Of a stretch of 64,000 nt of DNA, positions 60,763 to 64,000 are shown in pieces. Source of the DNA: Candidatus Obscuribacter sp. GTDB lineage: Bacteria; Cyanobacteriota; Vampirovibrionia; Obscuribacterales; Obscuribacteraceae. Below the pieces are notes generated by a model that searched no databases, was not told where the DNA came from, and saw only the letters and a list, made by a program, of their open reading frames with translations. The position numbers and the translations under genes were made by a program. Where the stretch lies: contig JADJQZ010000001.1 in assembly GCA_016712465.1 (NCBI GenBank), positions 5,580,001-5,644,000 of the forward strand, written 5' to 3'. Position 1 is the first letter of the stretch. The number at the start of each line of letters is the position of its first letter.

Positions 60763-61225
60763 TAGATTCCTGCCTTTCTGTCGCGAGGGAACAACCCTGC
60801 GAAGTAGATTTTCACGCTGTGTGGAATACAATACTGAAATCCAATTAATTGTCAACTTTGCCACCCCAAACGGTATCACATGAAGCCAAGGTAGAAAAGA
60901 CGGCGCGATGCATATAGCACTAGCTTCAAATGTGGACGGCGCTGGCAATACACTGGTTATTTTCCAGCTTCAGTCTGTCTGCTCACTACCCTGGAGGGGA
61001 TTCTGAAAAGGTGAGCCAATAACCAGACTGACAGAAAATGACTGCACCGGAATCAGGATGGAATTCTATCTGCTCCTGACTTCCCCAGACAAGTCAGAAT
61101 CTTTAAAAGTAAAGCAGTAAATCGAAAAACCGCACCACTGCTGCCTTAGCCGCCAGGAAACAAGTTAAGAGGCGTTACCAAAGCATTATTTCCCACTAAT
61201 TTTCGTCAAATCTGAGAACTAGCCC
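60763..61225. other. 463-base gap with a possible RNA structure
   Basis: No convincing gene. CTGGTTATT at 60953 and AATAACCAG at 61018 are complementary, and between them GCTCAC (60981) pairs with GTGAGC (61011), so the stretch 60953-61026 could fold. Downstream gene is the diacylglycerol-kinase-like one. No known riboswitch was recognised. Confidence 0.35.
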
Positions 61226-62239
61226 ATGAAGAAGGTGCTGATAATCTACAACCCAACCTCGGGCTCGGCCGCCGGTCCTGAGCTCTGGCTGGGTTCAGTG
61301 GTGCACAGGCTTTGCCTGGACGCCGGCACCGTCACCGTAGTCAGCACCACCCACGGCACCACGCCCGAGAACATTCTGCCGGACGGCATTAGCCCCAAGA
61401 ACACCGACTTGATCGTAGCGGCAGGGGGAGACGGCACCGTGCGCATGGTCTTGCACTGCCTGGCCAGCCGCCAACTTCCCATTCCGGCAGGGATCATTCC
61501 TCTTGGCACCGGCAATTTGCTCGCCCGCAATCTTAAAATTTATGAAGAGAACCTGCTGGTAGACCCCATAGAGAAAGCCATAGACATCTTGCTGAAAGGC
61601 AGTCCGATGGCCATCGATTTGGGCATCATGAACGGGCAATATTTTGCCGCCGCCGCCGGTGCCGGTCCCCTCAGCGACGCCATCATCACCCCCGACCGCC
61701 GCGACAAAGAAAACTGGAAGATGCTTGCCTACGCCGGCTCCATGGTCCAGACCCTGGGCAAGGCGCCGGTTCTCTTTCGCATTGAAGCCGACGGCGAAGT
61801 CTTCAAGATTTCCGCCACCGGCATCTTCGTTACCAATATTGCCGATCTCGGGGTAGGCAGCCTCTCAGAGACTGCCTCCATGAATGACGGTTTACTCGAC
61901 CTCTGCATCCTTTCTCCGCGAGAATTTTCCGACTACCTGAAGTACGGCTTTCACTTCGCCGCTTCGGCCAGCGCCATCACGGCCGGGAAAGCGCCGTACT
62001 ACGTACGCAAGGTAAGAGATCTGACCATAAGCGTGGTCAAACGTATGCGCCCCTTAAGCATTCTAGAAGCCGGTCTCAATGAAATCACCAACAAACTGAT
62101 GGGCAAAGGTGCAAGCCGGACAGTCGGTCAAAACGTAACAGCCATGATAGACGGAGACGCCTGGGGCAATACGCCCATGCAGATCGGCATCGCACCACTG
62201 GCGGTGCGAGTCATTGTACCGCCGCAAGCCCTTCGATAA
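61226..62239 (+). CDS. Diacylglycerol kinase family protein (DagK/YegS-like)
   Basis: A 337-residue lipid kinase with the N-terminal strand VLIIYNPTSGSAAG, catalytic AAGGDGTVRMV (GGDGT, 67-71), the GIIPLGTGNLLARNL loop, and the C-terminal IDGDAWG motif. These enzymes phosphorylate diacylglycerol or related lipids with ATP at the membrane. Length is normal. Starts at ATG. Convergent with the tRNA nucleotidyltransferase gene (gap 49). Confidence 0.93.
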   Translation: MKKVLIIYNPTSGSAAGPELWLGSVVHRLCLDAGTVTVVSTTHGTTPENILPDGISPKNTDLIVAAGGDGTVRMVLHCLASRQLPIPAGIIPLGTGNLLARNLKIYEENLLVDPIEKAIDILLKGSPMAIDLGIMNGQYFAAAAGAGPLSDAIITPDRRDKENWKMLAYAGSMVQTLGKAPVLFRIEADGEVFKISATGIFVTNIADLGVGSLSETASMNDGLLDLCILSPREFSDYLKYGFHFAASASAITAGKAPYYVRKVRDLTISVVKRMRPLSILEAGLNEITNKLMGKGASRTVGQNVTAMIDGDAWGNTPMQIGIAPLAVRVIVPPQALR

Positions 62240-62288
62240 CAGGCTTGAAGACTTGATTTTCCGCCTATAAATCGCCAACTGCTTGAAA

Positions 62289-64000
62289 CTATTGTTCAGC
62301 CACAAGTAATTCGCCGGCCAGCTTGAGTTCTTCGTCCTTGCCGGCAATCTTCTTGTCGAGGCGAGCCGCCAGCACCTGCTCCAGCACCTGACCCAGACGG
62401 GGACCGGCGGCAAAACCCAGGTTTAAGAGATCTCGGCCTGTTATCTCCAGACTGGTATCCACCAGCTCGTCGAAATAGAGCTTGAGAGCCCGGCGCAAAT
62501 CGGTACCGACCTGGGCAATGGAAGCGGCAATGGCTAGAGATTGCAGGGGGCGACCTTTGAGCACCAGGTAGAGTTCGGAGCGGCTTAATTCTCTCATAGA
62601 AAGGGGCATCTGCCGGTGCAAGTCAAGACCGCTGAGGATGGCATCTCTTTGCTTATTGGTAAGCTGCAGCCTCAAAAGAACAGCCTCGACGCGCTCCGGC
62701 ACAAGTTCGGAAAGCAACACCCCCAGGTAAACTATCCAGTTTTCAAAGCGCTCCTGCGCTTCAGAACCGTTATAAGCCTGCTCCAGTCCAAGATTGCCAT
62801 ACCTGGCCAGTAAGCGCTCAGCCCGGCGCAAACTGCGCTTGACGCCACCGCTGAAAGATAACTGTCGATCCAGATAGCAAAGGTTACCACCTAATTCCTG
62901 CAACAAGGAAAGGGACTTGATACGCTCACCGGATTGCAGAATCAGTTTCAATTCCTCTTTTATGCGCACCCCGCCCAAGTCATCGAAAATACCCATACTG
63001 ACGGCCCGCTTAGCTTGTTCCTTCGTGGTCGGATCCAGGTGAAAGCCGAGCCGTCCGGCAAAACGAGCCGCCCGTACAATGCGGGTAGGATCTTCAATAA
63101 AACTGAAAGGATGCAAAATGCGGATTACTTTGCGCTCCAGATCTCGCACGCCGTTGAAATGATCCACCAGTTCACCGAAGCGGCTGGGATTGATGCAAAC
63201 AGCCAGAGCGTTCACCGTAAAGTCTCGCCGGAGAAGGTCCTGCTCCAGTTTGGACGGTTCCACCTCCGGCAAGGCCGCCGGAAACTCATAAAACTCAGTT
63301 CGAGCCGTGGACAGGTCCACCTCTTGCTCTATGGCGCCGTTTTTGAAGATCAGGTTGGCCGTACCGAAGCGCTCGTGCCTGGCCATGATCTCGAAACGTG
63401 CATCGCTGCGAGCCAGGGTCTCGGCCAGTTCAATCGCCGCTCCCTCAATCACAAAATCCAGATCGAAATTAGCCCGCTCAAGTAGCATATCCCGCACAAA
63501 ACCACCGACGGCATAAGCAGTCATGTCGGCACTTTGCGCCGCCGTTCCGATCACCTTAATGATTTCCACAATAGGCGCGCTGAAGGACCGCAAGCGCCGG
63601 GAGAGATTATTGCCGGAAGCACTAAGACCAGACCTTCTGCTTTTGCGATCGGAACCCCGGTGCACGAGCGCACCACCGCCCGCCTGTCCATACAAAGAAT
63701 TCAAGACATCTTGCCGCGATACCAGCCCCACCAGTCGCTTTTGCTCGTCCAGCACGGGCAACCGGCCGATATCCTCCGATACCATCAACTGCTGCATCTC
63801 AACAAGCGTGGCGTCCTCGGGAACCGTCAAGACCGGGCGACTCATGAAGCCGGAAACCCTAGCATGACCCAGGCGGTGGTGCCGGCTTTGATCGATATCG
63901 CGGCGAGAAATAATACCCACGGGCTCATCGTTGTCCATTACCACCAGACCATCCATGGCGTAACGCAACATGAGACGACCAGCTTCATCCATGGAAATAT
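62289..64000 (-). CDS. CBS-domain tRNA nucleotidyltransferase (CCA- or A-adding enzyme), N-terminus cut
   Basis: The frame is open through the window edge, so the N-terminus is missing; an ATG at 63992 falls inside a CBS domain and is not the true start. Visible: CBS pair (MRYAMDGLVVMDNDEPVGII and LVEMQQLMVSEDIGRLPVLD), then the nucleotidyltransferase head AYAVGGFVRDMLLERANFDL with Asp-x-Asp, ESKLEQDLLRRDFTVNAL-like QDLLRRDFTVNALAVCIN, the RFFHPFSFIEDPTRIVRAAR-like block HPFSFIEDPTRIVRAARFAG, and a helical C-terminal body. In enzymes of this type a DHH domain normally precedes CBS. It repairs or builds the CCA end of tRNAs; whether it adds C and A or A only is not decided here. Confidence 0.88.
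   Translation of the reverse strand, partial: ISMDEAGRLMLRYAMDGLVVMDNDEPVGIISRRDIDQSRHHRLGHARVSGFMSRPVLTVPEDATLVEMQQLMVSEDIGRLPVLDEQKRLVGLVSRQDVLNSLYGQAGGGALVHRGSDRKSRRSGLSASGNNLSRRLRSFSAPIVEIIKVIGTAAQSADMTAYAVGGFVRDMLLERANFDLDFVIEGAAIELAETLARSDARFEIMARHERFGTANLIFKNGAIEQEVDLSTARTEFYEFPAALPEVEPSKLEQDLLRRDFTVNALAVCINPSRFGELVDHFNGVRDLERKVIRILHPFSFIEDPTRIVRAARFAGRLGFHLDPTTKEQAKRAVSMGIFDDLGGVRIKEELKLILQSGERIKSLSLLQELGGNLCYLDRQLSFSGGVKRSLRRAERLLARYGNLGLEQAYNGSEAQERFENWIVYLGVLLSELVPERVEAVLLRLQLTNKQRDAILSGLDLHRQMPLSMRELSRSELYLVLKGRPLQSLAIAASIAQVGTDLRRALKLYFDELVDTSLEITGRDLLNLGFAAGPRLGQVLEQVLAARLDKKIAGKDEELKLAGELLVAEQ

Overview
The window reads like part of the chromosome of a free-living, Gram-negative (diderm) bacterium of moderate-to-high G+C. 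Many genes encode secreted or membrane-anchored repeat proteins (TPR, leucine-rich, HEAT, low-complexity). Two short single-RRM RNA-binding proteins of the kind common in Cyanobacteria, a Ser/Thr kinase with a TPR sensor tail, and a CBS-linked tRNA nucleotidyltransferase together suggest a non-photosynthetic cyanobacterial relative (Vampirovibrionia/Melainabacteria, Obscuribacterales-like). This is inference: no rRNA or phylogenetic marker was compared. I see no prophage, insertion sequence, CRISPR array or integrase.

Layout. 1-4.1 kb: a cut thioredoxin-like gene, then a plus-strand run of TerC-type membrane protein, TolB-like beta-propeller and zinc alcohol dehydrogenase. 4.2-11.4 kb: two membrane-anchored leucine-rich proteins, a putative permuted papain-fold membrane protein, two RRM proteins and several secreted unknowns. 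11.4-14.8 kb: two paralogous exported proteases, each with TPRs and two retropepsin-like domains, on either side of a family-2 glycosyltransferase. 14.9-19.4 kb: acyl-CoA dehydrogenase, a HEAT-repeat protein and two envelope unknowns. 19.5-22.1 kb: gcvH and gcvT of the glycine cleavage system, separated by a membrane protein and a possible 41-codon gene. 22.2-26.6 kb: an exported Gly-rich repeat protein, the Ser/Thr kinase and a nucleotidyltransferase-fold protein.

26.8-37.0 kb is an accessory-looking stretch of unknowns. It holds a divergent FAD oxidoreductase/Rrf2 regulator pair with two matched palindromes over the promoters, two copies of a ~92-bp intergenic repeat, a beta-carbonic-anhydrase-like protein and a TyrA-PheA fusion (prephenate dehydrogenase plus dehydratase). 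37.3-40.6 kb: a secreted unknown, a Glu/Ala-rich 63-bp tandem-repeat protein and small unknowns.

40.7-52.0 kb is housekeeping: murD-ftsW-murG behind a large TPR protein, then yebC, an rlpA-like gene with a long unexplained leader, gltX and cysS. 52.0-55.8 kb: a coupled three-gene set (TonB-C-like lipoprotein and two GT-C-type multispanning proteins). 56-64 kb: an orphan OmpR-type response regulator, DUF1444, SpoIIAA-like and DUF4253 proteins around a tRNA-Ser(CGA) gene with a perfect 30-bp palindrome nearby, a START-fold exported protein, a diacylglycerol-kinase-like enzyme and the cut CBS/tRNA-nucleotidyltransferase gene.

Where a strong Shine-Dalgarno sequence favours an internal start over the longest frame, I used the internal start and say so.
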